Source: Neckera pumila (lineage: Eukaryota; Streptophyta; Bryopsida; Hypnales; Neckeraceae). Taken from it: 64,000 nucleotides of DNA. The notes below the pieces were generated by a model, which searched no databases, was not told the origin of the DNA, and saw only the letters and a program-made list of their open reading frames with translations. The translations under genes and the position numbers were made by a program. The first letter of the stretch is position 1. Each line of letters starts with the position of its first letter. This document shows positions 24,601 through 36,020 of the stretch, piece by piece. The DNA is taken from positions 42,575,413 to 42,639,412 of the forward strand of contig OZ018410.1 in NCBI GenBank assembly GCA_963969595.1, given 5' to 3'.

Positions 24601-26425
24601 TCATGAATCTACAGCTGTGCACAAAATCCCTGCTAATTAAGTCTTGTGTTCCTGCAGGTTCCCCTTAGTTGGAGAATTCACCTGTCAAAATGCCATACTT
24701 TCAGAGAGATTCGTGGAAGCTGGAAGCCCGTAAGAGTCATCATCTAATGCTCGCTGGTCAACGATGCGCATGCTAATTTTGCCTAGTTAACTGTCGATTC
24801 TTGCGATGTATAGGGTAGAGTCAGTAGACAACCGGATTTCCGTTCAAGATCAGCGACATTTAGTCAAGTCATGTTTACCCGTCTTTTCTAATGAGTCCAA
24901 CCAAGTGTATGAAAAGATGAGTTACTGTTGGTAACAGGGATCAGTATTAGTATTTTCTACCTTGCATTAGTTTCTGAAGGCTTGTTTCTCGGTTTCCTCT
25001 GATTCTGAAGTGGTGTAAAATTTTACACGCAGGTATGTCCTTGAGCTGGACGATGCAGATGTGTACCGTCTCCCGTACCTGGACAGCAGTGACCCAGGCT
25101 TTTGTAAGCTTCCTGTGAAATATGTAGTCTTCACTCTTTGAGAAACGCATTCTGTACATTTGTGTCGGTTCGGCACAAAGTTCAAGCTTCTCTTTGTCCA
25201 GAACTTATTGAGGCAGTTTTACACAATCTTACATACTGGTCAACATGGCAGCTCTTCTGGCCGCGTCCCGAAAGGCCCCTCTCAAGGACTTGACAACACG
25301 AATCGCCCAAGGCTTTGCGTCCCCCAGGCATGCTAAACCTTCCCTCATGTTAGGAATTGACAGCTTTGGCCAAAGTATGCCAAGTTTGTAAGGCACCTGA
25401 ATCATTGACAAAAAATAAATATGTGCTCTAGTGATTCCAGTATCGAAGAGACATGACATGGCTCTCACACGTAGTGGCAATTACATTTATATCATCCTTT
25501 ACCATGCTTGAAATATCCCTTGCTTAAAATATTGGAATGACCGTGTCTTTTCTGTGTTTTAAACAGTTGGAAGGTACCCATGACAGTTGCCTGGGGCATG
25601 AGTGACAAGCATTTGCCCAAGTCCGAAGCGGAGAATTTCGTGAAGAGTAACCCGAGTGTTCTCAAGGCAGCCATGCTTGATGGTGTTGGTCACTTGCCAC
25701 AAGAAGACTGGTACTTCTCGATCCTTTCCAAAGAATTTGTTTTAGCTAAATGTTTCCATATTACCACGTCCACTGAGTGTTCGAGGCGTCTTTGTCACTG
25801 TCTCAGTGGCTGGTCAGGAGAGGATTATAAGTCAAAGCCCTCTTTACATTCTATGCCCTAAGATTCTACAAAGAAGTACAAATATGGACATCCTCTATTC
25901 AGAAGAACCACTTGGCACCCGTCCAATAATGCTCTTGCGCTTATCGGCTCTCAAGCATTTTCTGGTCCGTCATAAACTTCGGCAATTACATCATTGTATT
26001 CTGAGCGGTGCAATTACCGAGAATAACTTCACTTCGAAGAGCGATAAAACATAAGCTGGAGCAGAAGCTAGTGCATGTAGTTAAAAATGGTTTAAACCAG
26101 GCCTTATGCGCCAATTGGTGCAAGTTCTTCAATTCTTTGCATAGGATAAAACCACTCCATCTCGTGGCCTCACCAATGCAAGGCAATTAGAGCCGGATTC
26201 ATGCCCTTGTACACATTTGCCATAAACACCTTTTAGTATATAACACCTTTTATTAGCTGAGTGTACTACATTGGTTGAAGACGGATTGTTTAGGACTGCT
26301 AAGTTTATCTACTTTACGATGGCGTCTGGTTGCTGGCATCTGCTGATTGTGTGGGCGTGGCTTGTTATTGTTCTCTTCCCAGGCCGGAAAAGGTGGTGCA
26401 GGCACTCACGAGGTTTTTCTATTAG
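21700..26425 (+). CDS. Plastid-type alpha/beta hydrolase, haloalkane-dehalogenase-like (11 exons)
   Basis: Exons: 21700-22011, 22722-22797, 22963-23048, 23386-23479, 24144-24220, 24356-24483, 24658-24729, 25033-25103, 25252-25327, 25567-25710, 26383-26425. All phases join, giving 392 residues. The first ~50 residues are rich in Ser, Ala and Arg and low in acid, a likely chloroplast transit peptide. Then follow RDYGAYVRAGDFRWWVRETG, the oxyanion segment VVFLHGAPTQSYS (~139-152), the APDWIGFGFSE strand, the nucleophile-elbow region with VGSYGLTWALKNP (~219-231), the acid segment AWGMSDKHLP, and the His segment GVGHLPQEDW (~370-379). It resembles the Arabidopsis At1g52510-type family (from memory); the substrate is unknown. 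ATG 21715 is an alternative start. Intron 9 has a GC donor. Exon 2 rests on a pyrimidine-poor acceptor, but both phase and protein fit. Confidence 0.95.
22200..22575. repeat. Tandem duplication in hydrolase intron 1
   Basis: Two diverged copies with a period of about 216 bp. Each contains TTGCAAAGTTGAGCTCAATT and AGCTCTTCAAGCCAATGA (first at 22215, second at 22431). Confidence 0.7.
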
Positions 26426-27141
26426 CCGACCTTTTCGATTGTAATTTAATGATAAGATTTTCCTTTGTACCTTGGACAAACTAGCTTAAAGTTTCTCTTT
26501 TATATTTCCTTGAGACAATTGTGCATTTTCCCGGAGCTCGACCTGATCAGAAAGATTCTTAAGCAGGTTCATTTTGTCTCTGTTCTTCCGCTCTGTCGAG
26601 CTTCCAATAAGGGTTTAGGGACTTCCAATAAGTTTGAGCTTTCTGTTCTGCAATAAGGGGCAATTTTCAAACGTGATACAAAACTCTACGCAAAGGTGAA
26701 ATCTGAAAAATACGCACAGGTAGTATCATAACAATCTTGAACCAGTTGGACAGCCATCCTTCCGGAAGAATTTATTATGTTTACATGGAGCTCTTAGAAT
26801 GATGGAGAGAATAGTGGAAAAGCTAGTTGAAGAATCAAGTGGCCAAGAGGAAGGAGAATTTATAAGCCCCCCAAAAGGTATGTTGTAGACAAAATATTGA
26901 ATCTCTAGTGCAATAATTTCCTTTTAGGATGAATAGTACTCCTATCAAGAATGGCATTTCTGAGAAAGAAATAGGATATCTTGCACTAGAACTGGACACC
27001 TCCGAAAACGTCGACATGAAAAGGAGCCAGAAAATCGTGCGTAATCCAACTAGAAAACTGGGAAACACGGATTCTGAATGAAACTCACATACTGATGATT
27101 TGGGAAACACGCATTCTTCGTCTTCTCGCTGTCCTGGACAA
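26426..27141. other. Convergent intergenic region between hydrolase and BAHD gene
   Basis: About 0.7 kb holds both 3' untranslated regions. A candidate poly-A signal for the hydrolase (AATGATAAGA, about 26447) follows the stop codon. No further gene is seen. Confidence 0.5.
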
Positions 27142-30106
27142 TTACAACGAGGGTGGGTCTGGTCGTAGAGGGTAGAACTCCTGATCCGAGAGCAAGGCTT
27201 GCATCTGAGGCTCAAACATGCCAACAAGCACGTTCACCGCGCCGTGGCCGCGCGGATGCGGCAACAGAATGACGAGCTGCACGAATCCATACGCCGCCAT
27301 TGCGAAGAACACGGGCGTGCCGCTCCCGAAGTCCAACTGGTACGCGGCGACGTTTGCCCAGCTCGTGAGCGCCAGGTCCGTGGGGCCGATGAAGCTGGCC
27401 GTCACCAAAGCGGGGGAACCCGCCGTTTCCACGAGATCCAGCGCAGACTGCATGTACTCATGCGTGATGCGCTTCGTGGCGGATTGGATAGTCTTCGCTG
27501 TTGCTTGCAAAGGCTGCGATTTGACCTCGCCTGCGATGCTCTCCGCGCAGGCGTAGAAATTCACGTTTCCGAAGTAGGTTGGGGGGATTGGCGGCGTGAA
27601 ACGCTTGCGTCCGTCCACGGCCCAACCCAGCTTCATCGCTTCTGAGGATTTGATGCCGCGCGCAAGGGTCAAGTGCTTCCAGATGTGGCCCGTTAGCACT
27701 TGGAATGCTGTGAAGGGGGGTTCGCCTGGGTCTGCGTTTGCTTGCGCTCGCTCCCGCAAGAGCTTTATATCCTGCCAACCACCACAAGTCAGCAGCACTT
27801 CGAGGGTTTCAGACCTTTATGACATTCTTGAACTTCAAAGCAGGGCAAGGGACCTTTTGCTTCCCATGAATCATGCTCCTTCTAGTTAAGAGAATCTTCA
27901 ATGCAAACTTGTTCGTGAATTGTGGGCCACCATAGTACGAATTATTCTTGTTACAGAGTTATAGAAGGACCCCCAAGCCTCCCTACTCAAGAATGTTATG
28001 TTGAGGAACGGCCAGTCATGCACAATCGGGATGAACTTACACGTCGTCAATCCCGTTGCGGACCCCAAGTGGTGGTTACCATATTATATGATGATTAACA
28101 ATAGAACTAACCAATATTTAGTCAAAACAAGGATCGGAGAAACCGGCAACAATCAGATGAATTTAGTGACATTCGCCAGGTAGGAAGATGAGAAATGACG
28201 TTTAACATTGAACATTGGAGTGTCTACGCCCAAACGTCCTCATCAGCACTGAAAGCGCTAATCACGGAATCGATCTCCTTCCACAAATTCTGATAGACAC
28301 AGACAAGTCACACAAGTTTGATAAACTAGAACCACTCCGGACATGTACCTCAGGGAGAAACTCGAAGATTCGGGACGTCATGGGCGGCACATTGCGAGCC
28401 AGCTCCGCCATGGCCTCGCTCGAGAACGACGGCACAAAGTGTTTGTGCACGAGATACTCCATGTGATCGAATGATGGGCACGGCGGCGTCCGCGCTTGCA
28501 TGCGTGAGCGGTCCAGGTGCGGAGGCGCGGCGATCTCCTGTCCACGGGTGAGCTCCGCCCAGGACGCCACAAAGTGCGATTGCGCAGCGGCGTCCGCCAC
28601 GAGGTGATGCAACTGCACGGCTAATACCGCGCCTCCGCAACTCAGCCTTGTCACCTGTGGTCAGCCAGGCTCCGAATCAACAACCAGAACTCTATATATC
28701 TTCGGGATTCAGAGCCCCTGTACGAAATTGGAACTCTTCGTAACCTCTTGAGATGATTCTTCTTTCATAATTAAGTTTGATTCACACACAAACGTGAAGT
28801 CACCATGCACAGAACAGCAAGGGAGAGGTTCCATGGATTTTGAATTTTGAACCTTTCCCTACAACAATGAAACTTCTTGCACCATCTAAAATTCAGTCGG
28901 GCTCCGAATAAAAAACCAGAATTCTATATATATTCGGGATTCGGAGTCCTGGTACGAAATCGGAAATCTTTCGTAACATCTTCAGAAGATTGTCCTTATA
29001 AATTTTTTTGATCCACATATTAATTTAAAATCTCCATACACCATGCAGCAAAGGTGAGGTTCCATGGACCATGCAGGTGAATTTTGAACCTTTCCCTCAA
29101 AAATCTAGAAACTTGCACCATCTAAAGTTTGGGCACATTGATTTTGTGTTTGTATTTTGTATAAAAAATGTCAATGGATTAAGATAAAGTATCTCCACAA
29201 TTAGCACAAATCAAAGCTCACCTGGATTGTCAATTGAACCTCTAATGTACTGCATGGTTACTGGAGCCTCAGTCTATCCTCCTTCGCATTCTTTCTAGAA
29301 GATGGTCAATTTGGTGCATAGAGCTTCAACTAGACAGGACGATAAACGGTTACTCTAGCCTGATCAACAATAAGCCAATGAGACCCACGATTTTACGAAA
29401 TTTTATTACAATGGTTTGTGATTCAACTAATCTCAGAATTTGGTAGTGTCAATTGCGCGCTAGCCTTGCTGCCTCAATTAGGGTTTCACAACGAAACCCC
29501 AGAATCGCAATCTGATTCCGACTACAAAGCAGCAATCCAAGAATCACATAGTGAAGAACGAGATTTGCTACCTGGATGAAGAGAAGCGGCTTCGACTCTT
29601 GGCCACTAACAAACTCCTCAGGCTCCGGCGCAAGTGATTTCCACACAGGAATTGGCTGATACATGGCACTCCCTCGCACATCTCCGTGACCTGCATCCCT
29701 TGCTCGTAACTACGCCGGAGTCTCACGATGAGCTTAGAATTCATAGCTTAATAAGAATAAGGAGAGTACCTGTGGTGAGCAAATGGTGGAGCGTGGCGGA
29801 GGATTGAGCTTCCACAAAGACAGTCCCCTGGTTGTCGCAATGCACGTCGAAGCCTGCGTGAGCGGGGGTTCGGGGAATCAAGCGGCCAGCAACTGGAGGA
29901 AACGCCGCGAGGGCTCTTGCGAGCGATTGCTTGAGCTCAACGCTGCGAGTATCCATGGCCGGGAAGAAGTAGAGAAAAGGAGTGTACGCGGGCGGCATGA
30001 TCTGGTCATTGTTGGAGAGTGTAACAACATGAGGCGTACACGGCGGCGATGGCAGAATGATCTCTCGCGTGATATTAATCACCTCCAGATTCGCATTCGA
30101 ATCCAT
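27142..30106 (-). CDS. BAHD-family acyltransferase (HCT-like), 4 exons
   Basis: Exons in order of transcription: 30106-29770, 29690-29572, 28654-28349, 27771-27142. Phases join to give 463 residues, the usual BAHD length. The catalytic HXXXD motif is HHLVADA (His169-Asp173). The N-terminal PPAYTPFLYFFPA segment, FPPVAGRL and YFGNV (~320-324) are family landmarks. The structural DFGWG motif near the C-terminus is DFGSG here (401-405). BAHD enzymes transfer acyl groups from CoA thioesters to alcohols or amines in the cytosol. Similarity of the N-terminus and YFGNV region suggests a hydroxycinnamoyltransferase-like clade, but acceptor and donor cannot be read from sequence. Coding exons are GC-rich compared with introns. 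The gene converges on the hydrolase. It appears intact. Confidence 0.95.
28664..29133. repeat. Tandem duplication in BAHD intron 2
   Basis: Two units with a period of about 232-236 bp. Both contain GGCTCCGAAT (28669 and 28901) and GCACCATCTAAA (28879 and 29115). The copies have diverged moderately. Confidence 0.8.
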
Positions 30107-30222
30107 GGTCAGTTCTCGTCTCGCGATTGGTCTCCACTACACCCTTACTCCTCTCTTTTTTAAAACACTAATTCCGTCGGAGATCTGCGAGGACATGTGC
30201 AATCAGAGATGCCCCAACCGCT

Positions 30223-30230
30223 CTTATAGA
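30223..30230 (-). promoter_or_regulatory. Possible TATA box of the BAHD gene
   Basis: On the minus strand TCTATAAG lies about 120 bp upstream of the ATG, which would give a 5' leader of roughly 85-95 bases. Position and sequence fit; there is no other support. Confidence 0.35.
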
Positions 30231-30430
30231 ATAGCTGACTGCTTGCTTTTTTTCTCTAAACAGTGATTGCCAAGTGGAGTCTCATCCAAAAGGAGATTCT
30301 CTGCTTTGATTGTGGCGCTCTTGCAGAGATGGGTCCTAGCCGGAGCTGTGGCTTGCACGCCAAGGAAGCTGTTTTGAATCCTTGCAACCAAGTGCAACCC
30401 CCGAGCCCGCTACAGTAGCTGCAGGGAAAT

Positions 30431-30640
30431 TCATCGCCGTTCTGACAAAGCACAGAAGTCGGTAGTGTAGTCTTCAATGTTATTTTTCATTGATCTTATT
30501 TGTGAGATCTCCCGCAGAGTATGCAGTTGATTCGCAATGAGAGTCATGAGACCAGGGCTGCCGTAATGAGCGGATTGTGCGTGAGTAGCAAGCAAAACAA
30601 GCAAAGTTAGAATCTTTGTGAATTCGAAGAAGGTCACCAT
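30431..30640 (-). CDS. Possible small secreted protein, unrecognised (or remnant)
   Basis: It begins MVTFFEFTKILTLLVLLATH followed by AQSAHYGS, a good signal peptide with a plausible Ala cleavage site, and stops after 69 residues. The overlapping next frame (to about 30256) is Cys-rich (CQNGDEFPCSYCSGLGGC), so a splice or frameshift may join them into a longer cysteine-rich secreted protein. It lies upstream of the BAHD gene on the same strand. No family is recognised, and chance is possible. Confidence 0.3.
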   Translation of the reverse strand: MVTFFEFTKILTLLVLLATHAQSAHYGSPGLMTLIANQLHTLREISQIRSMKNNIEDYTTDFCALSERR

Positions 30641-30699
30641 TCTGCTTTTACTGTTGCAACCATCGTTGAGCTTCTGTGAAGTTCATTCATGTTCGCCGT

Positions 30700-31026
30700 G
30701 CTCATCAAGCTCCGTCTCACTCACTTGGCTCTCTTCTTCTTCTTTGTTTTTGTTTTTTGTTTTTTTCATACATTGAAGTTTATTTCAACGACGAAAAAGG
30801 AAGACGATACGACAACATCTGAGAGATGCATAGTTTCCATTTTCGGAGCTGCAGTCTGCAAGAAGGGGTGGGTGTTGAAGGGGGATGGGTGCAGGCGGTG
30901 AGCGTGATGCATGAAGACTGCTGGAGAATCTCGTGATCCATGCGGTGTTTTCAGCTCATTGTCTGAATGCATTTGCAGGAGAACGGAAGGAATATAACGC
31001 CACTCTAATTGCTTGCAACCTAATCA
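30700..31026. other. Intergenic sequence
   Basis: A pyrimidine-rich stretch (30730-30770) and short open frames occur without domain or homologue that I recognise. Confidence 0.4.
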
Positions 31027-31196
31027 CATTGGGTTGTCTTCTTCTTAAATAGTAAATAGAGGTCGAATTCTCACCCTCGCAAGTGAGAGGATCAAAAGTT
31101 TTTTTTACACTATCGGAGGTGCTAATTTGTATTTGATCCTCTCATTTTGCAAGGGTGGGGGTTCAACCTGCATTTAAAAAGAAGACAACCCAATTT
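31027..31196. mobile_element. Hairpin MITE
   Basis: Inverted ends CATTGGGTTGTCTTCTT and AAGAAGACAACCCAATT pair. Pairing continues through the GAGAGGATCAAA / TTTGATCCTCTC core, so most of its 170 bases can fold. A target duplication is unclear. Confidence 0.75.
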
Positions 31197-31814
31197 GATA
31201 AGATTGCATGCAATTATGTCTTGATGTCGCTCAAAAAAGAATATAAGGAGATTGAGAGGGCAAGTAGTAAAGTAAGTTGTGAAGGTTTTTTTATTAACTT
31301 TGAGCGTTTATATGGCTCACAATCTATGAAGTCAAGTAGGATGAAACTTATTCTATAATTCTCACACTAGTATAGAGGAATGATGTGTGGTTGAAATGGA
31401 AAAAAAATAATAATCAATTTTCACTTAGTACACTAGAAATGGCAATTTTAGAACAATTTTAGAACCATTACAATAAATTCTAGTGTAAACTCATGAGATT
31501 CCTTCATTTCTTTCTTTTATGTTGCACTTGATTAAGAAAAAGAAAGATTTGTATTGATTGTTGAGATTTTGATTCTTTCCAAAAAATGAGTTGCTCTTGC
31601 TCTTGAAGTTGCTATTTTTTGGACACCTCTTTAGCTCAAGATGGTTTTGCATGTACTAGATATTTCCAAGTTTTTGTACTTGTAGGGCAGGGTCAGTACA
31701 TTGATGCCAAATAATTGTTTAAAGTTCAAAAATTTGGCATTAAATTTTAGAAAATCAAGATAGTTAGCAACTATCTCACATACCTTTGAAAGTCACTTAT
31801 TTGGTGTGTTTAGA

Positions 31815-32345
31815 AATGAGAAGACAAGCTCTTTATACAAGTGGGGTAGTAGAAGGTAAAACAACCCGCTTGTGGGATTTGTAAATTAAGATAAGTAGAA
31901 GCTCAATCTCTTTTACTTAAGTCAGAAGCAAGAATTGTGTTCAAAGTAGAATTTCAGACCTCATTTAGGCATAGTAGAATAATTTTTTTTAAATACTTTA
32001 AACTCAATTAATTTGAAAAATCAATACAAATTTCATCTCCAAAAATATGTTTGAGATTTTGAGCCTCCAACCAAAAGTTATAGACAAATTTCAAAGAGGG
32101 ATAGGAAGAGACATTTTCTTTGACAATTTCAAACATCCTCTATGAATTTTGTCTATAAATCTTTATTGAGGCTCAAAATTAGAAATAGATTTTAAGAGAT
32201 GAAATTTAGCTTGACTTCTCAACTTTTCATAGTTCAAAGTGAAAAAAACTATGCCAAAGTGAGGCCTAAAATTCTACTTTGAATACAATTTTTACATTTG
32301 GACAATGAGCGGTCAAGCTCTCATCTTCAAATTATCCCATAGCCT
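31815..32345. repeat. Second fold-back of the 13930-14790 family
   Basis: The left arm starts AAGCTCTTTATACAAGTGGGGT and includes ACCTCATTTAGGCATAGTAG. The right arm mirrors it to about 32345, with the centre near 32155. It has no CACTA MITE at its centre. Confidence 0.7.
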
Positions 32346-32429
32346 TTGAGGATTCATGATAAAAAAAAATGGATTTCATTAGAAAATACAACCTCTCTAC
32401 CCTTCATCCTCATCGAATGTCAATGAAGG

Positions 32430-32587
32430 AATTCCTTTATTTTAGCCATCAAAAAATTTCTTGATGGTAGATGGTAAACTGATAGGTTGGCATTGGTAGT
32501 ATTGAATATCCGTAAGTGCATTTGTCTTTATTTTGGTTGTATTTTGCACCTTTGGACATTTTTTTGATGGCTAAAATAAAGGAATTA
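32430..32587. repeat. Perfect short-arm hairpin
   Basis: Arms AATTCCTTTATTTTAGCCAT and its exact mirror (32568-32587) continue through the TCAAAAAA / TTTTTTGA bases with essentially no mismatch over about 27 bases. They enclose a loop of about 100 bases. Confidence 0.75.
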
Positions 32588-32989
32588 CTAGACATTTTTT
32601 TCTCCAACAACTTGGTCATTTAATTCATGCTGACCTGAGCAATTCCTCTTGTTCATTTTGAAAATTGGCATGCACACAATAACGGTATAAACACCCCCTT
32701 GTCCTTTAGGAATTAAAGTACATAAAGCAAAAATGAAATACATGTATGTCAAAATAGATTAGTTTTAGCATTTTAATTGTTCAACATGTCATTTTTTAAT
32801 TTTTAAAGTGTTCATCAATTTTCTAAGTTTAACATTTTAGATTTCAAAAATAAACTAAAGACCCTTTGAATAAAGATTTTTTTTATTTTGGATAATCGTT
32901 TGCAAATGTATAAAATTCCAAATATGCTACATTATTTATAAAACTAACCCAAATGTTATCCGGACCTTACTCGGACGGGGTAAAGTAGA

Positions 32990-33090
32990 GGGTTGCTATT
33001 ATGTGAGCATAAGAGTGTGAGTCTATGAGCCTAGAATACTATACACCTATGTTATAGGTGTATATACTATAAAAACCGTCTATGATTATA

Positions 33091-33169
<79 letters not shown>

Positions 33170-33300
33170 ACTAATACCCATATTATAGGTGTTTATGATA
33201 CATACACCTTCTATAGTGTATGGTATCTATATATTAGGTACCTATATTGTAGGCTCTATGCTCATAAGCTTGCATTCTTGGGCTCATATACTAGCACCGT
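32990..33300. repeat. Inverted-repeat element with (AT)n core
   Basis: The outer parts are imperfect inverted repeats (TTGCTATTATGTGAGC left, TGCTAGTATATGAGCC reversed right). Related sequence is at 45858-46372. The interior has palindromic phrases around TATAGGTGT and a long AT microsatellite. Confidence 0.55.
33093..33166. repeat. (AT)n microsatellite
   Basis: About 37 uninterrupted AT units. Confidence 0.95.
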
Positions 33301-33423
33301 TGGGATAAAGTGAGATTGGTGGACCAAAAAGAAGCAAGTTCCCATGCTTAGGAAGGAAAGGCAAGTAAATGGTGTTTTCACACTATTGGGTACATCAATG
33401 ACCTTGGAACTAAGACTACAACC

Positions 33424-34669
33424 TTAATCCCTAAAGGTTTTTGGACTATGTTTTCACCACAACTACTCCAAAATTGTCATTTCTAGTACAAGTACCAAAT
33501 TTTAGAAAAAAAACATTTTTGGACACCTATAACCATAGGATCTTGTAGTGCACTTGTTTAAAAAGATGTAGAAAAAAATTCAGAATTTTCCACCATGTAG
33601 ATTGCAAGATAATAGCGTTTGAATTGACAAAAATGTTTTTTTGGTCCTTGCGATAAAGCAGGCAGCTACACTTCACAAGGTCACATTTATATAAAGAAAT
33701 GTCTAAAATAGTGGTAACTCTTTGGATTCATTCTTCAAAGCAAGTTAGCTACACGCTTGGAAAATTTCAAATTATTTCAAATTGTTCAACATAAAGGAAA
33801 AATTAGTAAGTAGAAAGAAGTAGATAATGATTCAGAACACTAAATTATTTAGAATTTAATTATAGAATTTAAAATGTGATATTAAAGAATAAGGAAGCAC
33901 CAACCGCTAGCGTTGCTCTACTTATTCAAATGTGAAGATTCTACTTACATTGTTCACTTGATGATTAATTTATTCTTATTGCAATGTTTTCATCTTTGCA
34001 AAGGTTGTTTTGTAAAAATTATGATATAAAGATTTTCTTTAATTACTTTATATTGCACTATATAAATTTTTCCAAAGAATATTGTATGAAGATGTCAATA
34101 TTTTCATTTAAAGATTATACATACTTTGTTTATCTACATTCTATCACATGAAAAATTGATGAAAGTAATATATTTAATGCGTAGCAAAGCAAGCGCCAAT
34201 CGCTAGTGGAATTATAAAATTCCAATCCCAACGGTTGTAATGTTGTAATAAACAGCATAAATCCTATGCTTTTATTTTTTTGATAAATAAAGAATTCCAA
34301 AGTTTATTTTAGAGTAGGGAATCTAGAACTACCTGCAAACTAGAACACCTCATAATTTTCATCTCATAAATCGAAATGGAATGATTCAAAGTTTTCCATA
34401 TGTAAATCTAGAGGACCAATTTTCAGTTTTTATTTTTTTAAGAAGTGATTTTTCAATACGAGCTGCTTGCCAAACAATGAAAATGACATATCATCCAATA
34501 ACTTTTAATCATATAGTGAAAAGTTCTGAAAATTGTTGGGCCTTGAAGCTACTCCTTGGGCACATGTTGTATGAAAATTTCAAATAGAAAAAATAAAATT
34601 TCCATTTGTAATGAGCTGTCCAAAATCGCTATGTTGCCAAAAAACGCCGTTTGGTCCTTGAGGGGTTAA
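33424..34669 (+). mobile_element. TTAA-flanked element, subfamily B, with a nested insertion
   Basis: TTAATCCCTAAAGG starts it and GAGGGGTTAA ends it. The sequence aligns with 819-1678 except for about 340 extra bases at 33880-34222. Confidence 0.8.
33880..34222. mobile_element. Nested element with AGCG..GGCGCTTGC ends
   Basis: Its right end, reversed, reads CACTAGCGATTGGCGCTTGC. The left end carries a rearranged form near 33900 (CCGCTAGCGTTGC). The same ends occur at 58665-59335. Subfamily B copy 819-1678 is unoccupied here. Confidence 0.6.
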
Positions 34670-36020
34670 TGCACATTGTGTGTTTAGATAAATTGTTACT
34701 AAAATGACTATTTGAAACACATTTTGTCACAAATTCTTACAAAATGTTGTTTGAGTTTTTTTGTATTTTATTTATATAAAAGAAGAATAGAAATGTATTT
34801 TGAAATTTTGATTTGAAAATATTCTTTTATTTTCCTTCAAATAAAAATGAGTGAATTTTTAGCACAAAATTATGAAAGCAAATTATATTTCTTATTGTAC
34901 TTACATATTCTAATGAGTGTGACTCACCATTAGAGGACTCTATTTGGTAGGTTCTCTAATTTCAAAAATTATCAAATGTAGAGATTATATAGAAATCAAT
35001 ATAGAAATATAGAAATCAATGGAAATAGACATTTTAGAAAGCCTAGAATTCACAAGGAAGTGTTCAAATTGTAAAATTGTAAAATTGTCAATTTGTGCAT
35101 TTTTTTGAGTACCCATATTGTAAAAACATTCCAAAGCAAAAAAAATTCAAGTGGCACCAAACAAAACAAAATTTCTTCAAAAGAAACACCTTCTTGTCCT
35201 TGTTCTTCTTGTAGAACTTCATGAGAATGTTCTTCCTAGCCATACCCGCATGCTAAAAGACATGCATTGGTGATATAAAGTCTGGAGCTAGAAGTTGTGC
35301 CAATTAGATGGTAGATATCAATTGGTTACCTTAGAAAAATAGTAGAAAATTCTTGGGTGAATTCCAAACTCAGGCTAGATGTAGAGCATGAAAGGCAGGT
35401 AAGTATGGACCCTTGCAACTCACTATCCTAATCTTGAATTTCCTTTTGATTCCAAAAATTCCAACAAAGATTTATAAAGTCTTCTTCATTTGGGTTTGAA
35501 AATGTAACCTCCTAAGTTTTAAATTTTCCACTATAGTGTGCTTAGGGAGCTTCCTTGGACTCTACGTATTTTGGTCAAAGTGTCACTTACTACCGTACTA
35601 AACTTTGTTTGTTTTTTATATACCTATATGAACCTACTCCTTGCTTAGTGTATAGAATATTGCGTGGCATTCAAACTTCTATGTAGTTTGTTGGTTCCAT
35701 TCTTTGAACACTGACTACGGCATCGACTCTATGGTTCTTGAATCCGAGTTTCCAAATCCTATCTACAACCACATTCACACTACACAACATGGTTAGGGCT
35801 GGTTGGATTGGACAAAGCCTCATGGTCATACCGTTCTTGTTACAAGTGCACATCATAGCAATAGGAAAAAAAAGTGAGGAAATTTCATAGATAAACAAGT
35901 TAGGACATTTTTGTTTATTCGGCAGTTTCTATTGCAAATTATCTTTTTGCTCTTTTGTTTGGAGAAGAGGAGTTGACAGACCTGCCAAGACAGAGAATTC
36001 ACAATAGAATAGAATTGAAA
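34670..36020. other. Region upstream of CFAP299
   Basis: It is AT-rich and without recognisable coding sequence or complete element. It should hold the CFAP299 promoter; I see no convincing core promoter motif. Confidence 0.4.

Noticed and set aside
27199..27645. Long plus-strand frames opposite the BAHD last exon
   Set aside because: They are antisense shadows of GC-rich coding sequence; the minus-strand frame carries the family motifs.
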